The notes: a model not told the origin generated them from the letters alone. Counted from the first letter of the stretch, positions 6,936 through 15,994 are shown. The stretch is 64,000 bases of DNA from Aldehydirespirator sp965219165 (GCA_965219165.1 CBDCMW010000002.1:3410001-3474000), one strand, 5' to 3'. Numbers and translations: made by a program.

Positions 6936-9670
6936 CGTCTCCAAGGATGCGGATCCCGACGCTGTTGGACGCGGCTTGGGACAGTGCTCTCATCATGACC
7001 TACGGGACTGACCTGGAGTTCTATGAACAGCACCTTCTCCCGCTGCTGACCAGGAGCCGGAACAGGGTGATCTTCTCAGACGGCCGTCAGACCGCTCGAA
7101 GACTCACCGACACGAACAACCGAGCGCAGCTTCGCCAAGTGAACCGGACCTACGTGATCGCGCCCGTTCAAGCCGACAGAGCGGCTCACGCCAAGCTGAT
7201 CATGCTCCTAAGCGAGGATCGGGGCCTGCTCGCTGTCGGGTCGGGCAATCTCAGCATGAGCGGCTACGCCTCGCAGGGCGAGTGCTTCTCGTCGTATCAC
7301 TGGTCACAAGACGATCAGGGACAGCGAGCAGAGTTCCTCGCCGCGAGGGACTTCATCGATCAGCTGTGCGACAAGCACCTGGTCGACTCGTTCGTGCGGG
7401 CGCGTGTTCAGCAGGCCTGGCGGGACGCACCATGGCTGTACGGGAAGGCAGCGGACAGCGGCTCACGGGTACGCCACAACCTTGATCGAGCCCTGCTCGA
7501 TCAGTTCGCAGAAGCCGTGAACGGACGCACCGTGGACGAACTCATCGTGCACGCACCCTTCTATGACCACCGGTGTGAGGCACTCGCTGAACTGATTCAG
7601 CGCATGTCGCCAGCGACACTACAAGTGCTCTTGCAGGAGCGTCTCACCTCGGTGGATCCTGAACGGCTCACAGCTGTGCTCGATGCTGCCCCCGGGCGCA
7701 GCGACGTTCGGTCCGTGCACGCACCGGACACAGGAACCTTCCTGCATGCGAAGTTCCTGATCGCTCGGTCCGAGACGATCGCGGTCTGTTTGCAGGGCTC
7801 ACCGAACATCTCTTCGTCGGCCCTTCTCAGCGCCTACCCCAACGGCAACATCGAGCTCGCGAACCTCCTGATCGGTGCACGGACAGCCTTTGACCACCTC
7901 CTAGACAGCCTCGTCGTCAGCCCCGACTCGATCGACATCACTCAGCTCGGCCTGAGCCTCACAAACGACGGCGATCAGCACGAGGCCCCGCCGCGGTATG
8001 CCGCCACGGAACTCTCGTGGGAAACACCCAGGCTGAGCGGCGTCTTCGACCGAGAGGTACTAGCGCCCCCGCAACTCATCGTCGACGGGGCCGTTGTTGC
8101 TGAGGTCGCATGGGAATTGAGCGAGCCCTGCGCCGGCAGGACCGCATTCGCGGTGAGCCTCGACGAGGAGGCCGCGTCCGCGCTCAACGGCGTCGCTGCT
8201 GTGCGCTTCATCTTCGACACCGGCGAGGAGACGTTGCCGACGTTCCCGTACCACGTCAACGCGTTGAACGCCCTGGCGGCAGGCCAGGGACGCACAGACC
8301 TCCTCAGACGAGCCGGTGACTTCGATCTCGGAGACACCGAACTCGAAGAACTGCTGGCACAACTCGACGCGGCCCTAGTTGTCGACCGCGGGAGCATCTG
8401 GCGGATGCTGAAGCGCAAGGCGCCCGAAGCAAGCGACGACGACACTTCGATTCCGCTCGCGTACGACGAACTGGACTGGGACGCCATCCAGTCGCATCCG
8501 AAACTGGCTCAGTACCGAAACTGGGATCAACGCTCCGCGTCAGATCCCACCGATCTCGGGATACTCCTCACATCGATAGCCGAGCGTTTCGAGGCCGATG
8601 TGCGGCGAGGCCGAACGGGCGACCCGGGAGCGCATGGACCCGACTCGTCTCTTGACGGGCTCGACGATCTAGCCAAGGAGATCGAGGCTGAAGACGAAGA
8701 AGATGCTGAGGAGAACGAAGCCGTGCAGGAGCAGTGCCGGTCGAGTCTGCGATCGAGAGCCAAGCGGCAGTTCCACAGCTTCGTCAAGCGGTTCGTGAAC
8801 GGACTCACCGACGAAGAATTCACTCGTTACGTCGGGCCACCTGTCGTCGTTCCCAGCTATGTCATCTTCAACCATCTGTGCTGGAAGCTCATCCAGATCG
8901 ACCTAGCCGACCCCGTGCGAATCATCAACGCTCAGACGGCCCTCTGGAAGTTCTTCTGGGGGCACAAGGACCAGTCTGGATACTTCGCAGCACTCAGCAC
9001 CGCCGAGCAGGAAGCCGCACTCGACATTCTTGACCGCCACCATTCCGAAGCGGTCCTCCTTTGCTCGCTATTCCAAGCCCACGCGCACACCCGCCACGAA
9101 CCAGACGACACAGCACTCGTCCAAATACGCGACGCATGGCGCACAGTGCTTCCTCACCCACTGTGGCAGCCGACCAAGCCGGCCCTAGACGACTCAACGA
9201 CTCTGCTCCAACACTGGTGCAAGACCACGCATAACCTGATCGAGAAGCTCGACACCCTCGCGTCGTACGTCTCTGATGGCGAGCCGCTAGCCGTTGTCGG
9301 TCAGGCCCTCAGCTGCCCACCCGAACACGTCACCATCACATCCGGACGAGTGAACCGCGGTTCGCTGGGACCCCAGCACGTGCCCATCTACACCATCGAG
9401 GATCCCGACACTTCCCTCACGCCCACCTCAGCGTCGCGCGCCTTCTCGTCGCTAGCAGCCCTACAGCCCGAAATCGAATACATCCGACTCGAGGACCGAT
9501 CACACGACGTAATCGCCTTCGCTGACTTCCAGAATGACGACTTCCTACACATCAATCGCGCGACTGACGACAGCCAGAATCTTGATCCGCCAGCCACCGA
9601 GACGCCCCTTTGGCGCACCGCGCTAAAAACGCTCTATGAAATGGCTGGGGCCGAAGTCGCTGCCCCTTGA
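6932..9670 (+). CDS. Phospholipase D-type (HKD) protein, 912 aa
   Basis: Two HKD-like half-motifs are visible: HAKLIMLLSEDRG at residue 86 with GSGNLS, and HAKFLIARSETI at residue 272 with GSPNIS. Two half-sites in one chain usually form one active site of the PLD superfamily, which includes phospholipases and many nucleases. The Asp is not at the standard place in the second motif. The centre is followed by an acidic segment near residues 575-595 (EAEDEEDAEENEAV) and a helical C-terminal region of about 300 residues with no known fold. No signal peptide or helicase was seen. Coupling to the 5196 gene and the island setting suggest DNA-targeting defence, by inference. Confidence 0.8.
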   Translation: MTSPRMRIPTLLDAAWDSALIMTYGTDLEFYEQHLLPLLTRSRNRVIFSDGRQTARRLTDTNNRAQLRQVNRTYVIAPVQADRAAHAKLIMLLSEDRGLLAVGSGNLSMSGYASQGECFSSYHWSQDDQGQRAEFLAARDFIDQLCDKHLVDSFVRARVQQAWRDAPWLYGKAADSGSRVRHNLDRALLDQFAEAVNGRTVDELIVHAPFYDHRCEALAELIQRMSPATLQVLLQERLTSVDPERLTAVLDAAPGRSDVRSVHAPDTGTFLHAKFLIARSETIAVCLQGSPNISSSALLSAYPNGNIELANLLIGARTAFDHLLDSLVVSPDSIDITQLGLSLTNDGDQHEAPPRYAATELSWETPRLSGVFDREVLAPPQLIVDGAVVAEVAWELSEPCAGRTAFAVSLDEEAASALNGVAAVRFIFDTGEETLPTFPYHVNALNALAAGQGRTDLLRRAGDFDLGDTELEELLAQLDAALVVDRGSIWRMLKRKAPEASDDDTSIPLAYDELDWDAIQSHPKLAQYRNWDQRSASDPTDLGILLTSIAERFEADVRRGRTGDPGAHGPDSSLDGLDDLAKEIEAEDEEDAEENEAVQEQCRSSLRSRAKRQFHSFVKRFVNGLTDEEFTRYVGPPVVVPSYVIFNHLCWKLIQIDLADPVRIINAQTALWKFFWGHKDQSGYFAALSTAEQEAALDILDRHHSEAVLLCSLFQAHAHTRHEPDDTALVQIRDAWRTVLPHPLWQPTKPALDDSTTLLQHWCKTTHNLIEKLDTLASYVSDGEPLAVVGQALSCPPEHVTITSGRVNRGSLGPQHVPIYTIEDPDTSLTPTSASRAFSSLAALQPEIEYIRLEDRSHDVIAFADFQNDDFLHINRATDDSQNLDPPATETPLWRTALKTLYEMAGAEVAAP

Positions 9671-9737
9671 TAAGGGGCAGCGCTGACCTGAGGTCCCCTC
9701 AATGCTACTCACGCAGACAGACATCCCTGAGGGGCGG

Positions 9738-10054
9738 TCAAGCGGCGTTCATCTCGGCTTGTATCGCTGAGCAAAAATCGCACCGTGAAGTTGCGGTAGG
9801 CGCTGCAGAAGGCATGGTCGGATCGTCGGCGCTGTCGCTGCACGCCATCGCATGTCTGCGGCAATAGTGCGCCCCGCATGTCGGGCATTCGTTCAGTCGG
9901 GCATTCGTTCATCAGCGCTTCGCAAACCGGGCACTCGGGGAGCAACGCAATGCAGTCCTCGCACCTGATCTCATAGCCCTTGAGCACGCCGCGGCCTTCG
10001 AGGAAGTCGACTGGGTCGTAGTCAGCGACGATGAACGCCTCGTCGTCGCTCAAC
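9738..10054 (-). pseudogene. Zinc-ribbon protein pseudogene, 5' end removed at the IS21 boundary
   Basis: Reading leftward from the IS21 end, one frame gives DDEAFIVADYDPVDFLEGRG, then IRCEDCIALLPECPVCEAL. A perfect 16-bp direct duplication (9880-9895 and 9896-9911) then breaks the frame. Removing one copy restores CPVCEALMNECPTCGAHYC followed by RRHAMACSDS and CDFCSAIQAEMNAA with a stop at 9738. The protein would have carried at least four CxxC pairs, typical of zinc ribbons. The N-terminus is cut off at the IS21 edge. It converges with the PLD gene, which ends 67 bp away. Confidence 0.65.
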
Positions 10055-10247
10055 TGTCGGCGGCCATGAGATCCTGCCCAGTGGCGGCCATGTAGCTGCC
10101 CGCTGGCGGCCAACAGTTCTGCCCAGCGGCGGCCAACAGGACTGCCCGCGTTGAAGTCCGTTTCCCGTCGGGGTCCACCGCGGCGGGGTGCTCCTCCTAC
10201 TCGAATGGCCGGTCACGACAACCGTGACCATCGAGCAGGAGGAGCAA

Positions 10248-11732
10248 GTGAAGTCTCGCGAGGAAATCATGAACATGTTGGAAGCGTTCGACCTGACTGG
10301 GTCGTTGCGTGGCGCCGGTGAGCTGGCCGGCGTGTCTCATCACACCGTGGCCCGTTATGTCGCTGAGCGCGACGAGGGTCGGCTGGGGGGTGTGGGCCCG
10401 GTGCGCAGGGGGCGGATCATCGATCCGTGGATGGCGAAGATCGAGGAGTGGGTGGAGCGGTCGCACGCCAAGATCCGCGCCGACCGGGCCTTCGACAAGC
10501 TGAAGGCGTTGGGGTTCGAGGGTTCGGACCGCACGGTGCGCCGAGCGGTCGCGGAGGTGAAGGCCAACCATCGCCGTGGCCGGCGGCGGGTGTATCGGCC
10601 GTGGATCCCCGAGCCGGGCATGTGGGCGCAGTGGGACTGGGGCGCGGGCCCGGTCATCGCCGGCCGAAGGACGAATCTGTTTTGTGCGTGGCTGGCGTGG
10701 TCGAGGTTTCGGGTGGTGATCGCGACCTGGGACCGCACCCTGCCCACGGTGATCGCCTGTGTCGACCGTGCCATGAGGGCCTTCGGCGGCGCTCCGACGT
10801 ATTGGCTCACCGACAACGAGCGCACGGTCACGATCGATCACGTCGCGGGGGTGCCGGTCAGGCATCCGGAGATCGTCGCGGTCGGCGGCCACTACGGGAT
10901 CACGGTGGCGACGTGTGTGCCGGCGGACCCCGAGTCCAAGGGCGGGTCAGAGGCGACCGTGCGGATCGCTGAGGCCGACTTGGTGCCCACGGACGCCAAC
11001 CTGCGCGGTGACTACGCCAGCTGGGCCGAGCTGGTCGAGGCCTGTGAGGCGTGGATGGCCGAGATCAACGGCCGCCAGCATCGGGTGACCCGGCGGGCAC
11101 CAGTCGAGATGCTCACCGAGGAACGGCACCGGCTGCACGCGCTGCCCGAACGCCCATACACGGCGGCGCTCGGGGAGACCCGGAAAGTCTCTTGGAGCTC
11201 CACGATCAGCTTCGGCGGCGTGACCTACTCGGTCCCGCACACCCTCGCCGATGAGACAGTGTGGGTGCGTGTGGACGGTGAGCGGGTCGTGGTCACCCAC
11301 TGCGCATCGTCAGGTCCAATCGAGGTTGCCCGCCACCAGCGTTCGACACCGGGGCATCCGATGATCGACGACGCCCACTACCCGGCGCGCCCGGCTGGGC
11401 CGCTCGGGCGGCGTCCGAAGCCGACGAGCGCGGCCGAGGCCGAGTTCCTCGCCATCGGAGACGGCGCCCGCACCTGGCTCGTTGAAGCAGCCGCCGCGGG
11501 CACGAGCCGCATGAAGGTCAAGATGGCCCAAGCCGTCACCCTCGCCCGACTGCACGGCCAGATCCGCGTTGACTGGGCGCTCGGCCACGCCGCGATGTTC
11601 GGCCGCTTCGCCGACGGCGACCTGGCCTCGATTTTGGCTGCTGATCCGCCCGGACACCGCCGGCGCGCCGATGACGTGCACTCGCTGCAGCCCGGCACCG
11701 CCGCCTGGGGCCGCCTCGGAGGCGACCGATGA
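10248..11732 (+). CDS. istA: IS21 transposase IstA
   Basis: DDE transposase of 494 aa. I chose GTG 10,248 because it follows aggaggagcaa and begins VKSREEIMNMLEAF, the usual start in actinobacterial IS21 proteins. The N-terminal helix-turn-helix is at about 15-40 (GELAGVSHHTVARYV). The catalytic core has WAQWDWGAGPV (first Asp), YWLTDNERTV (second Asp) and PESKGGSEATV (Glu). The C-terminal region binds the subterminal repeats in this family. It overlaps istB by ATGA at 11,729. Confidence 0.95.
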   Translation: MKSREEIMNMLEAFDLTGSLRGAGELAGVSHHTVARYVAERDEGRLGGVGPVRRGRIIDPWMAKIEEWVERSHAKIRADRAFDKLKALGFEGSDRTVRRAVAEVKANHRRGRRRVYRPWIPEPGMWAQWDWGAGPVIAGRRTNLFCAWLAWSRFRVVIATWDRTLPTVIACVDRAMRAFGGAPTYWLTDNERTVTIDHVAGVPVRHPEIVAVGGHYGITVATCVPADPESKGGSEATVRIAEADLVPTDANLRGDYASWAELVEACEAWMAEINGRQHRVTRRAPVEMLTEERHRLHALPERPYTAALGETRKVSWSSTISFGGVTYSVPHTLADETVWVRVDGERVVVTHCASSGPIEVARHQRSTPGHPMIDDAHYPARPAGPLGRRPKPTSAAEAEFLAIGDGARTWLVEAAAAGTSRMKVKMAQAVTLARLHGQIRVDWALGHAAMFGRFADGDLASILAADPPGHRRRADDVHSLQPGTAAWGRLGGDR

Positions 11733-12493
11733 ACCCAGCACCGATCGACGAGGTCGTCGACCTGTTGCGCATCCTGCGCCTGCCCCACATGCGCGCCGCA
11801 GCACCGGAGTTGTTGGCCACCGCCAAAGCTCAGCGATGGGACCCAGCCGAAGCAGTCAAGGCGCTGCTCGCCGAAGAGCTCGCCGGCCGCCAAGCATCCT
11901 CCATCAACAGCCGTCGCAAGGCCGCCGGGTTCCCCACCGGCAAGACCTTCGACGCCTGGGACGAAACCGTCAGCTCGATCCCGGCGCCGACCCAGCGGGC
12001 GCTGCGCACCCTGGAGTGGATCCACCGTCACGAGAACCTCGTCGTGTGCGGACCATCAGGCACAGGCAAGACGCACTTCCTTGAAGCGCTCGGCCAGGCC
12101 GCCGTCGATGCCGGCCACAAGGTCTCCTGGTTCAGTCTCGAGCACCTCGGCGCGCTCGTGCGCCGCCACAGCGCCGACGACACCGCAGCCAAAGCGATCA
12201 AGCGGATCATGCGCGCCGACGTCATCGTCATCGACGACATAGGCCTGCTCCCCGTCGCCACCGAGACCGCCGAGGCGCTCTACCGCGTCGTCGACGCCGC
12301 CTACGAGAAACGCTCCATCGCCTTGTCGAGCAACCTTCACCCCGCCGGGTTCGACGAACTCATGCCCAAGACCATCGCCAACGCCACCGTCGACCGGCTC
12401 CTGCACCACGCCCACGTCGTCATGACCGCCGGCGACAGCATCCGCCTCACCCAAGCCACCGCCGGCAAGGGGGTGACGCCACTGACCAACTGA
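11729..12493 (+). CDS. istB: IS21 helper ATPase IstB
   Basis: AAA+ ATPase of 254 aa that assembles on target DNA and stimulates IstA. Walker A is GPSGTGKTH at about residue 110; Walker B is VIVIDDIGLL near 170; sensor and arginine-finger regions follow (SIALSSNLHP, then TVDRLLHH). The N-terminal helical IstB domain is complete (LRILRLPHMRAAAPEL). Normal length, no damage seen. Confidence 0.95.
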   Translation: MNPAPIDEVVDLLRILRLPHMRAAAPELLATAKAQRWDPAEAVKALLAEELAGRQASSINSRRKAAGFPTGKTFDAWDETVSSIPAPTQRALRTLEWIHRHENLVVCGPSGTGKTHFLEALGQAAVDAGHKVSWFSLEHLGALVRRHSADDTAAKAIKRIMRADVIVIDDIGLLPVATETAEALYRVVDAAYEKRSIALSSNLHPAGFDELMPKTIANATVDRLLHHAHVVMTAGDSIRLTQATAGKGVTPLTN

Positions 12494-12593
12494 CCCAACG
12501 GGCAGAACACCTGGCCACCACCGGGCAGTTCTGTTGGCCACGGCTGGGCAGTTCTACTGTCCGCCACTGGGCAGATCCCACTGGCCGTTGACA

Positions 12594-12875
12594 CGGCTCC
12601 GGTGCTGGAAGCCAGCAGTGAACCTCAGGCTACGCGGATGGTCTAGTTGACCACCCACTCATCGACTGCGTTTGGGTCTCCCGACGCCGCCAAGCAACGA
12701 TGGGCGCTTCGATATGCGGTGCGTTCCTCTGGGTGACTCTGTCGCATAGGGATGGCGGATGCCCACGACCACCGGGCTCAGATGCCGCTTGATCGTGCTC
12801 GTTTCGCAATTCCACCACAATCAACTGCAATGACACTGTTGTAGTTCTCGCTGCTGCGCTGGTATTGTGCCCGAT
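12594..12875. other. Intergenic region right of IS21
   Basis: Lower-GC sequence with no supported gene on either strand. It probably contains old island DNA and the upstream region of the small membrane-protein gene at 12,876. Confidence 0.3.
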
Positions 12876-13136
12876 ATGCAAGCGCATTGGGATTCGATCG
12901 AGCAGTGGAGGCAGCCCGGTTACTTCTATTTCTTGATGGCGGCGATGTCCGGGGTGCTCCGCAACTTGATGTTCGTCTGCGCTTTCGGGCTCAGCATCGC
13001 ATGGGTCGCCGGGGTCGATGGTATTGCGGTCAATAATGTCGTCACACTGTGGCTATACCCGGTTGGCTCGCAGGTCGCTATGCGCTTGTGCCTGTGCTTG
13101 GCGGGCAGGGAGATCGAGGCGGCTTATGGGCGGTAG
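12876..13136 (+). CDS. Small hypothetical membrane protein (86 aa)
   Basis: The start ATG 12,876 (MQAHWDSIEQWRQPG) is preferred; ATG 12,867 is three codons upstream. The chain has a polar N-terminus and two likely membrane helices (roughly FYFLMAAMSGVL to FVCAFGLSIAWVAG, and VVTLWLYPVGSQVAM) with a short basic tail. No family is recognised. It is isolated between IS21 and the repeat protein, with codon use less GC-biased than the core genes, consistent with acquired DNA. Confidence 0.4.
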   Translation: MQAHWDSIEQWRQPGYFYFLMAAMSGVLRNLMFVCAFGLSIAWVAGVDGIAVNNVVTLWLYPVGSQVAMRLCLCLAGREIEAAYGR

Positions 13137-13307
13137 CAGGCGGGAGCCGCTGCCACAACAGCAGGCACCGCGACTCCGTCTGGGCTAACGCGTCAGTCGC
13201 CCAGCTGTCACCTAGAGCAGCGAGACACGGGAGCAAATCTGCCTCGCTCTGCTCTCGGCGGAAGATGACCGATGATGTCGCGCCGGCCGCCTTGTCGACT
13301 GCTTCAG

Positions 13308-13838
13308 TCAAGACAGCCTGGACTCCGCAGCACCGCGTACCAAGCGCTCAGAATCATGAGCAAGTCGGCGCAAGACGTCCAGAGGACACGCCGGGTTGCG
13401 CGCTACTCCGCGGCGCACGCATCGGTCGGGGTCAACGGCGAGCCGGCGCAAGACATCCACTAGACAGGATGAGTCGCGCGCAATCCGTACGCGCACCAGG
13501 GAAGATGGGTCGCGGGTGATCGCGTGCAAGACATCCGCAGGGCAGGCCGGGTTCTGAGCAACCGCGGAGCGCACCCGGGAAGATGGGTCCAAGGCGAGCC
13601 ACCGGATCACCGGCTGTGGGCACTGCCGCTTGCGGGCCATCTCTATTCGAGCCGTTTCGTTCGAGCCTCTAGCAAGGCGAATCAAGGTTGTCGCACTGTC
13701 ACAACCACGTCGGATCAATCTGGCTCTCAGCTGAGCGCGTACATCATTGACGTCGCAGCCCGCCCTCGCGGCTACGACCTCCACTGACTGCGGGATACAG
13801 CGCGCAATGCGCGCGATGTCACGCACTTGCGTAGTCAT
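13308..13838 (-). CDS. Leucine-rich-repeat-variant (LRV/HEAT-like) repeat protein (176 aa)
   Basis: The C-terminal half holds about three and a half tandem units of about 26 residues with pattern VRxxVAxNPACPxDVLRRLAxD: RSAVAQNPACPADVLHAI, RVRIARDSSCLVDVLRRL and RRGVARNPACPLDVLRRL. This is the LRV-type alpha-helical repeat, a scaffold that usually binds proteins. The N-terminal about 70 residues (MTTQVRDIARIARC onward) look like a separate helical domain. It can start at ATG 13,838 or GTG 13,841, with ggaggtgac just upstream. Function unknown; its location in the island suggests accessory use. Confidence 0.65.
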   Translation of the reverse strand: MTTQVRDIARIARCIPQSVEVVAARAGCDVNDVRAQLRARLIRRGCDSATTLIRLARGSNETARIEMARKRQCPQPVIRWLALDPSSRVRSAVAQNPACPADVLHAITRDPSSLVRVRIARDSSCLVDVLRRLAVDPDRCVRRGVARNPACPLDVLRRLAHDSERLVRGAAESRLS

Positions 13839-13980
13839 CACCCCGTCACCTCCGTAGTAGCGGGTTGTGTTCGCCCGCGGTCGGGGCCACTGCCTGACCC
13901 GGTAGCCGCGCGACCAAACATGGCTCGCACAATACCCGGAACATTTTGGACACCCGGATCAACGACAATGAGCACCACAC

Positions 13981-14003
13981 CTTCACCGTCATTGGCGGTG
14001 AAG
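13981..14003. repeat. 8-bp-stem hairpin between the repeat protein and the integrase remnant
   Basis: Perfect arms CTTCACCG (13,981-13,988) and CGGTGAAG (13,996-14,003) with a 7-nt loop, in otherwise featureless sequence (13,842-14,084) downstream of the integrase remnant. It may be a terminator or part of an old attachment region. Confidence 0.35.
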
Positions 14004-14084
14004 TCATCGGAGCACGACGGCTGAACCCTCCCAGCAACATCCGGCTAGGGGATCAAGGTGCGGTATGCATCACACGCGCCGCAG

Positions 14085-14535
14085 CTACTCCGAGAGGTGC
14101 TGCGCCCAACACTCCATGATCGGGCGGCGAGCTTCGATCAGGTCGTCGCGCCTGTAGCTCTTGGCGATCCCCCTCGGCTGGTGCCCGAGGACGGCTTCGG
14201 CCAACTCGAAGGTCACGCCCTCCGCGGCCAGCCAGTCCCGGAGTGTGGCCCGGCTTCCGTGGATGGTGGCGGGGATGCCGGAAGTGCGGAGCGTCTTGCT
14301 GAGTGTGTTGTCGCTGAGGGGCTTGCCGGTTCGGGAAGCGGGGAAAGACCAGGTCGCCGTCGCCGAGGGTGCGGGCTTCGGCGAGCACCTCCAGTGCCCG
14401 AGTGCTCAGCGGCACGGCGTGGGGCTTGCCGGTCTTGGTGCGGTTGCCGTCGATCTGCCAGGTGTCCCCGTCGATCTCGCTCTAGCGGGCGTGTCTGGCC
14501 TCACCTGAGCGACACCCGGTCAACACGACGAACTC
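14085..14535 (-). pseudogene. Tyrosine recombinase (integrase) pseudogene
   Basis: On the reverse strand the catalytic domain can be followed across two lesions. It starts near VEFVVLTGCRSGEARHAR (catalytic Arg) and meets an in-frame TAG where Trp is expected (R-stop-SEIDGD). It continues ALEVLAEARTLGDGDLVFP, then shifts frame to SRTGKPLSDNTLSKTL, IHGSRATLRDWL (H-x-x-R), AVLGHQ and SYRRDDLIEARR (catalytic Tyr), ending at TAG 14,085. The N-terminal half is missing: its place is taken by the 3' end of the aldehyde dehydrogenase gene. It marks the right edge of the island. Confidence 0.85.
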
Positions 14536-15950
14536 GACAGCGATTGGGTCTCGCAGAACTCGTAGATGCCCTCCGACGCGCCCTCGCGGCCGAGGCCGGA
14601 CTGCTTCATGCCGCCGAAGGGGGCGGCCGGATCCGACACCGCACCCCGGTTGAGCCCGACCATTCCCGCCTCGATGCGCTCGCTGACCCGCAGGCCCTTG
14701 GCCAGGTCCTCGGTGTACACATAGCCGATCAGGCCCATCTCGGTGTCGTTGGCGGCAGCGATCATGGTGTCGGTGTCCGTGAAGCTCACCACCGGCGCCA
14801 CCGGGCCGAAGATCTCCTCGCGGGTTATGGGCGCAGCCGGGTCCACATCGCCGAGCACGGTGGGCTCGTAGAAGAAGCCCGGCCCGTCGATGGCCGAGCC
14901 GCCGGTCACCGCGCTGGCTCCACTGTTGATCGCGGACTGCACCAGCCGGTCGATGTTGGTCACCGCGGCGGAATTGATCATCGGGCCGCAGGTCACCTCG
15001 GGGTCGAAACCGCTGCCCACCTTCATCGACCCCATGGCTGCGGCCAGGCGCTCCACGAACTCGTCGTGCACCGGCGCCTCCACGAAGAAGCGGTTGGCCG
15101 CGGTGCAGGTCTCGGCCGAGTGGCGCATCTTGGCCACTATCGCCCCGGTGACAGCCGCCTCCAGGTCGGCGTCGGCGAACACCACGAAGGGCGCGTTGCC
15201 GCCCAGCTCCATCACCGTCTTGAGGACCCGGTCGGCGCAGCGTCGCAGCAGCATCCGCCCCACCTCGGTGGAACCGGTGAACGACACCATGCGCACCGCC
15301 CGATGGTCCACCGCAGCGTCGAACCACGGACCCGACGCCGCGGTCGGGACCAGGTTGACAACCCCCGGCGGGACCCCGGCCTCAGCCAGCAGCTCGCCGA
15401 TGCGCAACGCGGTGAGCGGCGCCTCCCGGGGTGGCTTGATCACCACCGCGTTTCCCGCGCCCAGCGCCGGGGCGAGCTTGCGGGTGATCATCGCGGCCGG
15501 GAAGTTCCACGGCGTGATCATCACCACCACCCCCACCGGCGGATGGCGGGTGATGATGCGCTTGTCGCCGCTCGGGGCGGTGCTGATGGTGCCGTGGATG
15601 CGCACCGTCTCCTCGGCGTTCCAACGGAAGAACTCGGCCGCGTAGGCCACCTCCCCCACCGCGTCGGCTCGGGGCTTGCCGTGCTCGAGGGTGATCAAAG
15701 CGGCCAGCTCGTCGGAGTGCTCCATGAGGATCCGGTGGCAGTCGCGCAGTATCTCCGAGCGGACCCGCGGCGCGGTGGCAGCCCACCCCGGCTGGGCGGC
15801 CGCGGCCGCGTCACAGGCTGCCACGGCCTCGGCCGGGCCGCCCGCGGATACCTCGGCGATGCCGTCCCCGGTTGCCGGGTCGAGCACCTCGATCCGCTCG
15901 GCGTCGGCGCCGTCCCGCCAGCGCCCGTCGATGAGCATCTGGGTCTGCAT
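14520..15950 (-). CDS. gabD: NAD(P)-dependent succinate-semialdehyde dehydrogenase-like aldehyde dehydrogenase, altered C-terminus
   Basis: Aldehyde dehydrogenase superfamily, 476 aa. It shows TPWNFPAAMI (catalytic Asn), MELGGNAPFVVF (general-base Glu), ETCTAANRFF (catalytic Cys) and FGGMKQSGLGREG near the end. Family similarity and its place beside hpaE/hpaF suggest oxidation of the succinic semialdehyde released by the hpa pathway. The last residues (ETQ then SLSSSSC) are encoded by the integrase remnant, so the natural C-terminal strand of about 10 residues has probably been replaced. That strand contributes to the oligomer interface, so activity may be reduced. Confidence 0.8.
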   Translation of the reverse strand: MQTQMLIDGRWRDGADAERIEVLDPATGDGIAEVSAGGPAEAVAACDAAAAAQPGWAATAPRVRSEILRDCHRILMEHSDELAALITLEHGKPRADAVGEVAYAAEFFRWNAEETVRIHGTISTAPSGDKRIITRHPPVGVVVMITPWNFPAAMITRKLAPALGAGNAVVIKPPREAPLTALRIGELLAEAGVPPGVVNLVPTAASGPWFDAAVDHRAVRMVSFTGSTEVGRMLLRRCADRVLKTVMELGGNAPFVVFADADLEAAVTGAIVAKMRHSAETCTAANRFFVEAPVHDEFVERLAAAMGSMKVGSGFDPEVTCGPMINSAAVTNIDRLVQSAINSGASAVTGGSAIDGPGFFYEPTVLGDVDPAAPITREEIFGPVAPVVSFTDTDTMIAAANDTEMGLIGYVYTEDLAKGLRVSERIEAGMVGLNRGAVSDPAAPFGGMKQSGLGREGASEGIYEFCETQSLSSSSC

Positions 15951-15994
15951 CGTCTCAGCGTCCTTTCTCGAGCGATCCCGGCGGCGTCATGCTG

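Larger units (their letters stand above)
10055..12593 (+). mobile_element. Complete IS21-family insertion sequence (2,539 bp)
   Basis: Imperfect terminal inverted repeats begin TGTCGGCGGCCA at 10,055 and, on the reverse strand, TGTCAACGGCCA at 12,593. Both ends carry several roughly 22-bp subterminal repeats around TGCCCAGTGGCGGCCA, typical of IS21 transposase-binding sites. Inside are istA and istB with a 4-bp overlap. No matching target duplication flanks it (ctcaac on the left, cggctc on the right), so one side may have been rearranged after insertion. A dead relative of the left end lies at 4796-5078. Confidence 0.9.

Noticed and set aside
5196..9670. Assigning the PLD operon to DISARM
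   Set aside because: DISARM needs a DrmA helicase, DrmB (DUF1998) and a methylase. None is present and the PLD protein is much larger than DrmC.
12630..12887. Minus-strand frame right of IS21
   Set aside because: No ribosome-binding site or domain, and it overlaps the start of the more plausible membrane-protein gene.
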